A stretch of DNA of 64,000 bases from an uncultured Granulosicoccus sp. (GTDB lineage: Bacteria > Pseudomonadota > Gammaproteobacteria > Granulosicoccales > Granulosicoccaceae). Shown piece by piece: positions 55,684-63,830 of this stretch. The stretch spans positions 62,001 to 126,000 of the forward strand of contig CANLNQ010000007.1 of assembly GCA_947492525.1 (NCBI GenBank), given 5' to 3'. The notes beneath the pieces were generated by a model that saw nothing but the letters and a program-made list of their open reading frames with translations, was not told where the DNA came from and made no database searches. A program made the position numbers and the translations under genes. How positions within the stretch are numbered: the first letter of the stretch is position 1; the number at the start of each line of letters is the position of its first letter.

Positions 55684-56463
55684 TCAATCGCGGAACTCGG
55701 CCCACTCGGGTTCGTTGTGGAAGACGAAATCGTAGTACTCGCGACCTTGCAATCCGGATGCCGCTTCCTCATCGACGATAACCTTGCAATTGGGATGCAG
55801 CTGCAAGGCCGATGCACTGACCATCGAGGTGATGGGGCCTTCCACGGCCTGGGCGATGATGGATGCCTTGGCCTTCCCCGTGGCCAGCAGGAGGATCTCG
55901 CGTGCGTCCAGAATGGTCCCGACGCCCATCGTGAGTGCGCGTCGGGGAACGCGCTCCGCATCGCCGCCGAACATGGCCGCGTTCTGTCGCCGTGTGGTGG
56001 GCGTCAGACATTTGTCTCGTGTACGCGACATGATGGCAGACAAGGGCTCGTTGAAACCGATGTGGCCCGCCTCACCGATACCCAGTAGCTGAACGTCGAT
56101 ACCGCCAGCGGCCTGAATGGCCTGTTCGTAGTCGAGGGCCGCCTGTTTCAGATCCGCTGCATTGCCATCGGGTACATGCGTGTTCTGCACATCGATATCG
56201 GTTCTGGAAAACAGATGCTGTTGCATGTATTGCCGATAGGACTGAGGGTCATCGGCCGTCAGCCCGATGTATTCATCCAGGTTGAAGGTACGACACTGCT
56301 GCCAGGAAATCGTCTGCTGCGACAGGTGCTCGTACAATTGCTCCATGGTGCGTCCGGTGGCAAGACCCAGGACGCATGCCGGCTTGTTGCCGATGCGCAT
56401 CGCCAACAGTCTGGACACCAGCTCGACCGCCGCTCCGGCGTCGGGGCGAATGATGATCTCCAT
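55684..56463 (-). CDS. nagB: Glucosamine-6-phosphate deaminase, with a changed active-site residue
   Basis: The 259-residue enzyme converts glucosamine-6-phosphate to fructose-6-phosphate and ammonia. It shows GLATGRTMEQLY for phosphate binding, the catalytic Asp in FNLDEYIGL and the ring-opening loop GIGEAGHIGFNEP. In E. coli that loop reads GVGNDGHIAFNEP with Asp141, His143 and Glu148; here the His and Glu are kept but the Asp position is Ala (Bacillus-type enzymes have Asn). The true start is ATG 56463, overlapping the ATPase stop (TGATG, 56461-56465). It is the last gene of the leftward importer unit and does the final step of amino-sugar use. Confidence 0.88.
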   Translation of the reverse strand: MEIIIRPDAGAAVELVSRLLAMRIGNKPACVLGLATGRTMEQLYEHLSQQTISWQQCRTFNLDEYIGLTADDPQSYRQYMQQHLFSRTDIDVQNTHVPDGNAADLKQAALDYEQAIQAAGGIDVQLLGIGEAGHIGFNEPLSAIMSRTRDKCLTPTTRRQNAAMFGGDAERVPRRALTMGVGTILDAREILLLATGKAKASIIAQAVEGPITSMVSASALQLHPNCKVIVDEEAASGLQGREYYDFVFHNEPEWAEFRD

Positions 56464-57509
56464 CAGGCACTGACACGCAGGCCGTCGCGGTCGAAGACGT
56501 GACATTTGTCCGCAGCGATGCCGAGGCGGCAAGCGTCTCCCGGACGGAACTGATGTTCGCCGTCGAGCTTGGCAACCATGCTCTGACCATCGGCCAGGCT
56601 CAGGTGTACGAAGGCTTCACCACCGAGGTGTTCAAAGACTTGCACCTTTCCCTGAAAAGGACCTTGCTGATCCACACGCAGATGCTCGGGTCGGACCCCG
56701 AGAGTCATCGAGCCATCAGGGTGCGTACTGTGACAGACAGCCTCGCCATTGAGCGTCACTGAACCGCTCTTGCAGTGGGCATCGAGAAAATTCATGGCAG
56801 GCGAACCGATGAAGCCTGCCACGAATCGGTTGGCAGGCGTGCGATACAGCTCCAGTGGGGTACCGATCTGTTCGACCTTGCCGGCACGGAACACCACGAT
56901 GCGATCGGCCAGCGTCATGGCTTCCACCTGATCGTGGGTGACATAGACCATGGTGTTCTTCAGCCGCTGATGCAGTTTCAGGATCTCGACTCGCATGTGG
57001 ACCCGCAAAGCGGCATCCAGGTTCGACAGGGGCTCGTCGAACAGGAACACCTTGGGTTCACGCACGATGGCTCGCCCGATGGCCACGCGCTGACGCTGCC
57101 CGCCGGAGAGTTCACGTGGCTTGCGGCTCATCAGCTCCTGCAGGCCGAGAATGTCGGCGGCGATGTTCACGCGGCGATCGATCTCGCTCTTCTCGACCTT
57201 GTCGTGCTTGAGAGAAAAGCCCAGATTGCCGCGCACATCCTTGTGGGGATACAAGGCATAGGATTGGAACACCATGGCGATGCCACGATGGGAAGGAGGC
57301 TGGTAATCCACCCGTTGTCCGTCGATATGAATCTCGCCACTGCTGAGTGTTTCCAGGCCGGCAATCATGCGCAGCAATGTCGACTTGCCGCAGCCACTGG
57401 GGCCGACGAACACCACCAGTTCACCATCAGCCACCGACAGGTTCATGTCGTGGATGACCTGAGTTGCGTCGAAGAATTTCTCGACACCCTTGAGTTCAAG
57501 CGTAGCCAT
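56463..57509 (-). CDS. Sugar ABC importer ATP-binding protein (MsmX/UgpC type)
   Basis: The 348-residue ATPase has Walker A GPSGCGKST near residue 36, Q-loop VFQSYALYPH, signature LSGGQRQRVAIGRAI, Walker B VFLFDEPLSNLD, H-loop VTHDQVEAM and a C-terminal regulatory OB-type domain (SMTLGVRPEHL). This length and tail mark the carbohydrate-importer ATPases. ATG 57509 overlaps the permease stop (TGATG). It drives the two permeases upstream for uptake of an amino sugar. Confidence 0.93.
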   Translation of the reverse strand: MATLELKGVEKFFDATQVIHDMNLSVADGELVVFVGPSGCGKSTLLRMIAGLETLSSGEIHIDGQRVDYQPPSHRGIAMVFQSYALYPHKDVRGNLGFSLKHDKVEKSEIDRRVNIAADILGLQELMSRKPRELSGGQRQRVAIGRAIVREPKVFLFDEPLSNLDAALRVHMRVEILKLHQRLKNTMVYVTHDQVEAMTLADRIVVFRAGKVEQIGTPLELYRTPANRFVAGFIGSPAMNFLDAHCKSGSVTLNGEAVCHSTHPDGSMTLGVRPEHLRVDQQGPFQGKVQVFEHLGGEAFVHLSLADGQSMVAKLDGEHQFRPGDACRLGIAADKCHVFDRDGLRVSA

Positions 57510-58348
57510 CAGCCTTTGACTGCTCCAGAGGTAATGCCGCGAATCAGCTGGCGAGAGAAGATCACGTACATGATGAGAACGGGCAGGATTGCCACCGACA
57601 GGGCCGCCAGTACCGAGCCCCATTGAACCGTATACTGACCGATGAATTGCTGCACGCCGAGAGTAACGGTTCGCGTGTCTTCCCCGGGAGAGAGAATGAG
57701 CGGGAACCACAGATCATTCCAGATGGGGATCATGGAGAACACGGCAACGGTGGCAATGACCGGACGCACCAGAGGAATCACGACCTCGAAGAAGATGCGG
57801 TATTCAGACAGGCCATCGATGCGCGCACTGTCCTTGATTTCGCGCGATACCGAGCGCAGGAACTCACTGAATATGAAGATCGCAATGGGCAGGCCCTGTG
57901 CGGTGTAGACCAGTATCAGTGCGGTCAGGGTATTGGCCAGACCCAGATCGACGATCAGGTTCAACAATGCAACCGTGCCCAGACGTATCGGGACCATGAT
58001 GCCCAGTATCAGATAGATGCTGATGAAGGTATTGCCCTTGAAGCGGTATTCAGACACGGCATGGGCGGCCATGGCGCCAAACAGCAGGATGAAGAACAGC
58101 GAGACACAGGTGACGATCAGACTGTTGCCGAAGAACATCGGGAAATCGCTGTTGGTCATGACGCTCTCATAGCCCTTGAGCGATAGCGCCTTGCCGGTGG
58201 GCAGACCCAGCGGGTCGCCGAAGATGGCCTTGCGTGTCTTGAAGCTGTTGAGCACGATCAGCGCCAGCGGAAACAGTGCCAGCAGAGTCCAGCTCAGCAG
58301 GATGGCATGGATGCCCACGCTGCCGAGTCTATCCTGCAGGCGCCTCAT
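57509..58348 (-). CDS. Sugar ABC importer permease, MalG type
   Basis: The 279-residue permease has six helices, a start near LLSWTLLALFPLALIVLNSFK and the coupling motif EIKDSARIDGLSEYRIFFEVVIPL near residue 175 (EAA motif). It pairs with the MalF-type permease, whose stop overlaps its ATG by 4 bases. Confidence 0.93.
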   Translation of the reverse strand: MRRLQDRLGSVGIHAILLSWTLLALFPLALIVLNSFKTRKAIFGDPLGLPTGKALSLKGYESVMTNSDFPMFFGNSLIVTCVSLFFILLFGAMAAHAVSEYRFKGNTFISIYLILGIMVPIRLGTVALLNLIVDLGLANTLTALILVYTAQGLPIAIFIFSEFLRSVSREIKDSARIDGLSEYRIFFEVVIPLVRPVIATVAVFSMIPIWNDLWFPLILSPGEDTRTVTLGVQQFIGQYTVQWGSVLAALSVAILPVLIMYVIFSRQLIRGITSGAVKG

Positions 58349-59289
58349 GAGTCGTACCTCTGCAGCCTGCGCTGCACGCCGAAGAGATAGCAGCCCACGC
58401 CCACCAGTATGATGAAGAACAGCGCCGAGGCAACCGTTGCCCCCATGTATTCATCGCCCAGTTGTGCCTGGAAGCCGAAGAAACTGCGAAACAGGAAGGT
58501 GCCCATCACATCGGTAGAGAAGTTGGGGCCGGCCATGCCGCCCTGCAGGGAATAGATGATATCGAAACTGGCCGTGAAGTTGCCGATGTAGGTGAGTATC
58601 GCGACCAGACCCAGGGTTGGCAGAATCAGCGGCAGCTTCACCTTCCAGAAGATCCACCAGCCGTTGAGCCCGTCAATGCGTGCCGCCTCGATGGTCTCTT
58701 CGGGCACATTGAGCAAGGCGGCATAGAACAGCATCAGTGGAATGCCGACATACTGCCAGATGGAAATCAGGGTGACGGTGACCAGGGCACTGCTCTCCAG
58801 GCCGAGCCAGGGGCGGAACAGGTCGCCGATGCCCAGCGCTTTCATGGCATCGGGCGTGACACCCCACAGGGGCGAGAGAATCAGTTGCCAGATGAAGCCG
58901 ACCACGACAACCGACAGCAAGGTGGGCAGAAAGAAAATGGTGCGGTAGGTGGCGGCGCCCTTCAGTGTGGGGATGCTCAACAGGGCTGCCAGTGCCAGTG
59001 CAATGGGGTTCTGGATGAGCATGTGCAGCAGAAACAGCACCACATTGTTGTTGAAGGCATTCCAGAACTGATCGGCCCAGTAGGGCTCGCCAAGCAGTTT
59101 GGCATAGTTGGCCAGGCCGACAAAGACCGCCTGGTTTTCCTCGGCGCTGTACAGCGACAGGCGCAGGGACTCGAAGATGGGATAGATGGCAAAGACCGTG
59201 TAGATCAGGGTTGCCGGAGCCAGAAAGACGAGGATGTACCAGCGTCGCCCGGCGCGAGGTGCTCTCGTGGAAGGCGCAGATTGACTCAC
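58345..59289 (-). CDS. Sugar ABC importer permease, MalF type
   Basis: The 314-residue permease has six helices and the coupling motif EETIEAARIDGLNGWWIFWKVKLPL near residue 200. It starts at GTG 59289; the nearby ATG is out of frame. It follows the receptor gene after a 177-base gap containing a strong stem-loop. Confidence 0.92.
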   Translation of the reverse strand: MSQSAPSTRAPRAGRRWYILVFLAPATLIYTVFAIYPIFESLRLSLYSAEENQAVFVGLANYAKLLGEPYWADQFWNAFNNNVVLFLLHMLIQNPIALALAALLSIPTLKGAATYRTIFFLPTLLSVVVVGFIWQLILSPLWGVTPDAMKALGIGDLFRPWLGLESSALVTVTLISIWQYVGIPLMLFYAALLNVPEETIEAARIDGLNGWWIFWKVKLPLILPTLGLVAILTYIGNFTASFDIIYSLQGGMAGPNFSTDVMGTFLFRSFFGFQAQLGDEYMGATVASALFFIILVGVGCYLFGVQRRLQRYDS

Positions 59290-59424
59290 GACTCAATCAT
59301 TCCGGTGGCGACTGAAGCGGCGCTTTGAGCGGAGTGCAGGAGGCTGGTCGAGGTTGCCGTTTGCATGTCGGTCATGAGTTGACGGGTGAAACGAGAGGTT
59401 GTTGACGGAGGACGACAAGGCCGG

Positions 59425-59454
59425 ACCGTCGGCGCGTTGGATCACGCCGACGGT
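59425..59454 (-). promoter_or_regulatory. Perfect 10-bp stem-loop between receptor and permease genes
   Basis: Arms ACCGTCGGCG (59425-59434) and CGCCGACGGT (59445-59454) pair perfectly around a 10-base loop, 12 bases after the receptor stop on the minus strand. No U-run follows, so it resembles the malE-malF type hairpin that protects receptor mRNA and limits read-through. Confidence 0.7.
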
Positions 59455-59466
59455 CAGGCATCCGAC

Positions 59467-60717
59467 TTACGGTGTGTACCAGCTATCGACGTTGGCCTGT
59501 GCATCGGCCGCCGCTTCCTCGGCTGTCATGCTGCCATTGATGACATTGGCGGTCAGCGTCCAGAGATGATTGCCCAGCGCAGGTTCGCCGCGAGAGAGTA
59601 TCTGATGAGCGACTCGGATGGTGGCTTCGCACTCACCGCGCATGGCAATGAATTCCTTGGCCAGATCGTTCTCCACCGTGATGTCATGGTTTGCCAGCGA
59701 GAAGAAACCCGGAGCGGCGTTGGTCAGCAGACCTGCGAATTCGGCAGTCGTCGTCCATTCGAGGAAAGTGCGTGCCGCATCCTTGTTCTTGGTGGCGGCA
59801 TTCATGCCGATACCGATGTCGGTATGGTCGCTGATGTAGCAGCTGCTGTCGGCATCCTTAGCAGGTGGTGCAAATGCACCGATTTCGAAGTCGGCGTTCT
59901 CCTGAAAACCGGTGATCTCCCAGGAGCCGGTCGGGTAGATGGCTGCGCGGCCCAGGGTGAAGAGGTTCTGGCTGTCGGTATACGATTGCGCCTGATACCC
60001 GTTACCCAGATAAGGCACCCATTTCTCCATCTGACGGAAGCCTTCGACAAAGGCATCGTCGGTGAACTTCGCATCGCCACTGAGCAGTGCCAGACGCCCT
60101 TCCTCACCACCCCAGTAAGTGGGGCCGATGTTGGTATAACCCATGGTGGCCGCTTCCCACTGGTCCTTGGTACCCATGGCCATCGGGATGTAGCTGCCAT
60201 CTTCCTCGATGGCGTCGAGTACGGCATAGAACTCGGCTTCGGTGGCAGGGACTTCCAGCCCGAGTTCGGCGAAAGCGTCCTTGTTGTACATGAAACCGTG
60301 GATGACCGAGGCCATGGGCACGCAGAATGTGGCATCACCGTTGTCGGTAGACCAGGCGCCCTTGGCGACATCGGAAAAATTCTCGAGGCCGGGCAGATCC
60401 TTGATGTCGCTCAGATTGCCGGCATCGTACATGGCCAGGGCGTTGTCGAACGGACGGCAAGTGATGATGTCACCGGCTGTGCCGCCAGCCAGGCGGGCAT
60501 TCAGTGCTGCGTTGTATTCGGTCGCCGTCGTGGGTTTGAACTGCACGTCGATATCCGGGTGCTCGGCTTCGAAGGCGGGCAGGATCAGATCATCCCAGAT
60601 TGCCTGGTCCTCGGCACGCCAGCTTTCGATGGTGATGACGGTCTTGTCGGCCAGCGCAATGCCGGACAGGCACAGGCCAACGGCCAGAGCGACGGTTCTT
60701 GGTACGAATCCACGCAT
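59467..60717 (-). CDS. Sugar ABC importer substrate-binding protein
   Basis: The 416-residue receptor has a signal peptide cleaved near ALA (residue about 23) and the type I/II sugar-binding fold: VITIESWRAEDQAIWDDLILPAFEAEHPDIDVQFKPT at the start, and GRAAIYPTGSWEI near residue 250. The gene neighbours point to N-acetylglucosamine, N-acetylmuramic acid or their small oligomers as ligand; the sequence itself does not prove it. ATG 60717 has GAGGA 8 bases upstream. It is divergent from the kinase gene across about 190 bases. Confidence 0.9.
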   Translation of the reverse strand: MRGFVPRTVALAVGLCLSGIALADKTVITIESWRAEDQAIWDDLILPAFEAEHPDIDVQFKPTTATEYNAALNARLAGGTAGDIITCRPFDNALAMYDAGNLSDIKDLPGLENFSDVAKGAWSTDNGDATFCVPMASVIHGFMYNKDAFAELGLEVPATEAEFYAVLDAIEEDGSYIPMAMGTKDQWEAATMGYTNIGPTYWGGEEGRLALLSGDAKFTDDAFVEGFRQMEKWVPYLGNGYQAQSYTDSQNLFTLGRAAIYPTGSWEITGFQENADFEIGAFAPPAKDADSSCYISDHTDIGIGMNAATKNKDAARTFLEWTTTAEFAGLLTNAAPGFFSLANHDITVENDLAKEFIAMRGECEATIRVAHQILSRGEPALGNHLWTLTANVINGSMTAEEAAADAQANVDSWYTP

Positions 60718-60905
60718 GGGTTTTTCCTCGGTGTGATTGAATGTACGGGTAGTCGGATACTATCGCCTTTGGGATGCGGCGTAAAATGCAACTTCCCGAT
60801 GCCACTTGCTGTTCCTGTGCTCAGCCGCTACGGCTGCCTCTCGCACAGACCATCACAAGAGGCCGATCTTTCGTTCGCCAGGTAAGCAGGAGCAGGATTC
60901 AGGAC

Positions 60906-61775
60906 ATGACAGTGATCGTGGCAGTGGATGGTGGCGGCAGCCGTTGCCGTCTGGCAGCGTTTGATGAATTCGGCCGGCCACTGGCCAGAGCCATCGTGGA
61001 TGGGCATGCGAGCCTGTCGCGCAGCCCTGAACAGGCCTGGCAGAACATCGAGTCGGGTCTGACGCAGTTGCAGAAGCAGTTGCACCGGGCGCCGGGCTGG
61101 TTGCCGGATCGGCTGATGATGGGGCTGGCAGGTTCGCTGCAGGAGACCCGCCGCCAACGATTCCTGGCGCAATTGCCCGAGACGCTGGCGCACACACTGG
61201 TCACCGATGGTCACGCCCAGTTGCTCGGTGCCAGTGCCGGCAGGCCGGGTATCTGTCTGGCCATGGGCACCGGCAGCGTCGTGCATTGGCTCGATGAGCA
61301 GGGCAAGAGCGGTATGGTGGGAGGTTGGGGGTTTCCCGTGGGTGACGAAGGCTCGGGCGCCTGGCTGGGCATGCGTCTCGTGCAGATGTATCTGTGGCAT
61401 GTGGACGGAAGACGTCAACATGGCAGCCTGATCGAAGCGGCGAGTGAACGGCTGGGAAATCGCGTCTCCGACATCCAGCAATGGAGTACACAGACTCAGG
61501 CCGGTGTGCTGGCGCAGCTGGCACCGCTGGTCTTCGAGCATGCGGCACGCGAAGATGCTCTGGCAATCTCGTTGATCGATGAATGCGTCACTCATGCACT
61601 TGCCCTGCTGGATCTGGCGCCGCAGCACTTGCCCGTTCATGTGGTCGGAGGCATTGGTGAGCGCTTGAAGGATCAACTGGCGGCGCAACTCGGTGAGCGC
61701 TTGCACAAAGCCCGAGGCGATGCCTTGCAGGGGCTCTGGCAAGCCTGGGCCGATACGCAGGGTGAATCGGCATGA
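60906..61775 (+). CDS. BadF/BadG-type N-acetylglucosamine/N-acetylmuramic acid kinase (MurK-like)
   Basis: The 289-residue protein is an ASKHA-fold kinase: phosphate motif VDGGGSRCR near residue 6, GTGSVVHW near 121, the sugar-kinase loop GGWGFPVGDEGSGAWLG, and the adenosine motif VVGGIGERL. GDEGSGAWLG is typical of GlcNAc kinases and MurK, which phosphorylates MurNAc and GlcNAc in Clostridium. Next to murQ and nagA a dual role is likely, but specificity is inferred. ATG 60906 has AGGA upstream. Its stop overlaps the nagA start (ATGA, 61772-61775). Confidence 0.87.
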   Translation: MTVIVAVDGGGSRCRLAAFDEFGRPLARAIVDGHASLSRSPEQAWQNIESGLTQLQKQLHRAPGWLPDRLMMGLAGSLQETRRQRFLAQLPETLAHTLVTDGHAQLLGASAGRPGICLAMGTGSVVHWLDEQGKSGMVGGWGFPVGDEGSGAWLGMRLVQMYLWHVDGRRQHGSLIEAASERLGNRVSDIQQWSTQTQAGVLAQLAPLVFEHAAREDALAISLIDECVTHALALLDLAPQHLPVHVVGGIGERLKDQLAAQLGERLHKARGDALQGLWQAWADTQGESA

Positions 61776-62905
61776 CGCGGCAGGAAACTCGCGGGCGCTG
61801 GCTCTGCGATGGACGTTGGATCAACGGTGTCTGCACACATGACGCGCGGGTGCACGAGCTCCGTGAGGATGGTACCGCGGGCGATGAACCCTTGTTTCTG
61901 CCTGCCCCGCTGGACCTGCATGTGCACGGTGGGGGTGGGGCGGATGTGATGCAGGGCGATGCCGCCTTGCGAACCGTGCTGCAAACCCATGCAGCGCACG
62001 GTACCGCTGGCATGCTGGCGACATCGGTGACTGCCCCGTTCGAAGCCATCGAGGACTTTCTGTCCAGTGTTGCCCGTGTCGGCCGCGAGCTGGATGCCGA
62101 GCACGTGGCGCAGGAACCGGGTAGCCGGGCCTGCGCGCATCTGCTGGGCGTGCATCTGGAAGGCCCTTTCATCAATCCTGACAAACTGGGCGCGCAACCT
62201 GATTATCCGGCGGCACTCGATCTGCCGCGCCTCGAGTCCTGGTTCAAGACCGGCCTTGTCAAAGTGATTACCTACGCACCCGAGCTGGATGAGGACCTGC
62301 AGGTGTTGGCGCTCTGCAAACGCTACGACGTGCGGGCGCAGCTGGGTCACACGCTGTGCAGCTGGGCCACGGCGGCGGCTGCCATGGCACAAGGCGCGGG
62401 GGTGACGCACTTGTATAATGCCATGAGCCCGGTGTTGCATCGCGATGGTGGAGCAGCCGTGGCGGCACTGGCCTTTGCCTCACACGCCGAGATCATCACC
62501 GACGGCATCCATGTCGACAGGGCAGCCTTCGAGGCGGCACGCCGTGCGATCGAGGGCCTGTACAGCATTACCGATGCTACCGCTGCTGCCGGTATGCCGG
62601 ATGGCCAGTACCAGCTCGGTTCCCTGTCCATCGACAAGATCGGGCACCGGGTTGTTCTGCCCGATGGCACGCTGGCCGGTAGCTGTCTGACGCAGCAGCG
62701 TTCCATGCAGGTGCTGCGAGGTTGGGGATTGAACTGGGAACAGATAGCCGGCTTGAGCAGCAGCGTTCCCGCACAATGGCTGCAGCGATCCGATTACGGT
62801 TGCATTGCACCCGGCGCCCGAGCTTGCTGGCTGGAGATCGACAAGGACGAGCCGAGAGCACTGTGGCTCGATGGACAACGACAGACATTGAAACCATTGC
62901 CATGA
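61772..62905 (+). CDS. nagA: N-acetylglucosamine-6-phosphate deacetylase
   Basis: The 377-residue amidohydrolase has DLHVHGGGGADVMQG, the metal-binding Glu in HLEGPFINP, the two histidines in LGHTLCS and THLYNAMSPV, ITDGIHVD and the catalytic Asp in SITDATAAAG. It removes acetate from GlcNAc-6-P to give GlcN-6-P for NagB. An N-terminal segment of about 40 residues before the barrel forms the usual small beta domain. Four-base overlaps tie it to the kinase before and murQ after. Confidence 0.93.
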   Translation: MTRQETRGRWLCDGRWINGVCTHDARVHELREDGTAGDEPLFLPAPLDLHVHGGGGADVMQGDAALRTVLQTHAAHGTAGMLATSVTAPFEAIEDFLSSVARVGRELDAEHVAQEPGSRACAHLLGVHLEGPFINPDKLGAQPDYPAALDLPRLESWFKTGLVKVITYAPELDEDLQVLALCKRYDVRAQLGHTLCSWATAAAAMAQGAGVTHLYNAMSPVLHRDGGAAVAALAFASHAEIITDGIHVDRAAFEAARRAIEGLYSITDATAAAGMPDGQYQLGSLSIDKIGHRVVLPDGTLAGSCLTQQRSMQVLRGWGLNWEQIAGLSSSVPAQWLQRSDYGCIAPGARACWLEIDKDEPRALWLDGQRQTLKPLP

Positions 62906-63801
62906 CATTGCTGCCGACTGAAAGTATTGATACCTCGCTCAGGGATCTGGACCTGAAACCCAACAGCGAGATTCTGGACGTGTTGCTCGAGAGTCAGAGG
63001 CGTGCTGTCGAAGCCGTCAGACAGGCCAGGGACTCACTGGATGCGGCTGTCACGGCGGCGGCGGCGCGTCTGGCGACAGGTGAGGGGCGCCTGATTCTGG
63101 CCGGTGCAGGGGCCTCCGGGCGACTGGCTGTTCAGGATGGTGCGGAGATGTGGCCCACCTATGGCTGGCCGCATGCGCGCCTGCTGCTGTGCATGGCCGG
63201 TGGTTCCGAGGCCTTGCTGTCCAGCATAGAAGGTGTGGAAGATGATGCCGATGCTGCCAGCCATGATGTGGAGGATGCAGGGGTCAACGCCGAAGATGTG
63301 GTCATCGCGCTGGCCGCCAGTGGGCAGTCTCCGTGGACCTGCGCCTGGTTGGAGCATGCACGCCAGCGCGGCGCGTTGACCATCGGTCTGTCGAACAATC
63401 CGGACACCCGGCTGTTACGCGCCGCCGACTGTCCCATCTGGCTCGATAGCGGAGCCGAAGTGCTGGCAGGTTCCACCCGAATGGCCGCGGGTACGGCGCA
63501 GAAGATTGCGCTGAACCTGTTCAGCACGACCTTGATGATTCGCCTCAATCGCACCCATGGGAATCTGATGGTCGATATGGCGGCCGTCAATCGCAAACTG
63601 GATCAGCGACGCATACGCCTGCTGCAGGGCGTGTTACCCGAGATAGACGATGAGTCTGCTGCCGTGGCCGTCGCGGCCGCCGACGGCTGGGTGAAGCTTG
63701 CCGCGCTGATTGCCCTGGGCGATAGCGCAGCGCAGGGGCGTCAGCGACTGGAGCGGCATGCCGGTTCATTGCGATCTGCGATGAAAGAGCTGGGCCGATA
63801 A
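62902..63801 (+). CDS. murQ: N-acetylmuramic acid 6-phosphate etherase
   Basis: The 299-residue SIS-domain enzyme cleaves the lactyl ether of MurNAc-6-P to give GlcNAc-6-P and D-lactate. Visible features are GAGASGRLAVQDGAEMWPTYG, with the acid/base Glu, SIEGVEDD with the second Glu, and the family stretch LAGSTRMAAGTAQKIALN. The last reads MAAG where most MurQ proteins have (M/L)KAG or LKSG. ATG 62902 overlaps the nagA stop (ATGA); the frame is open 60 codons earlier inside nagA without meaning. The tandem octamer array starts 30 bases after the stop. Confidence 0.9.
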   Translation: MTLLPTESIDTSLRDLDLKPNSEILDVLLESQRRAVEAVRQARDSLDAAVTAAAARLATGEGRLILAGAGASGRLAVQDGAEMWPTYGWPHARLLLCMAGGSEALLSSIEGVEDDADAASHDVEDAGVNAEDVVIALAASGQSPWTCAWLEHARQRGALTIGLSNNPDTRLLRAADCPIWLDSGAEVLAGSTRMAAGTAQKIALNLFSTTLMIRLNRTHGNLMVDMAAVNRKLDQRRIRLLQGVLPEIDDESAAVAVAAADGWVKLAALIALGDSAAQGRQRLERHAGSLRSAMKELGR

Positions 63802-63830
63802 GCCGGGCAGGGTCAGGGTTATTGTCAGTC

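Noticed and set aside
59386-60885. A 499-codon plus-strand frame opposite the sugar receptor
   Set aside because: It mirrors the receptor gene; the receptor has a signal peptide, ribosome site and family motifs, this frame has none.
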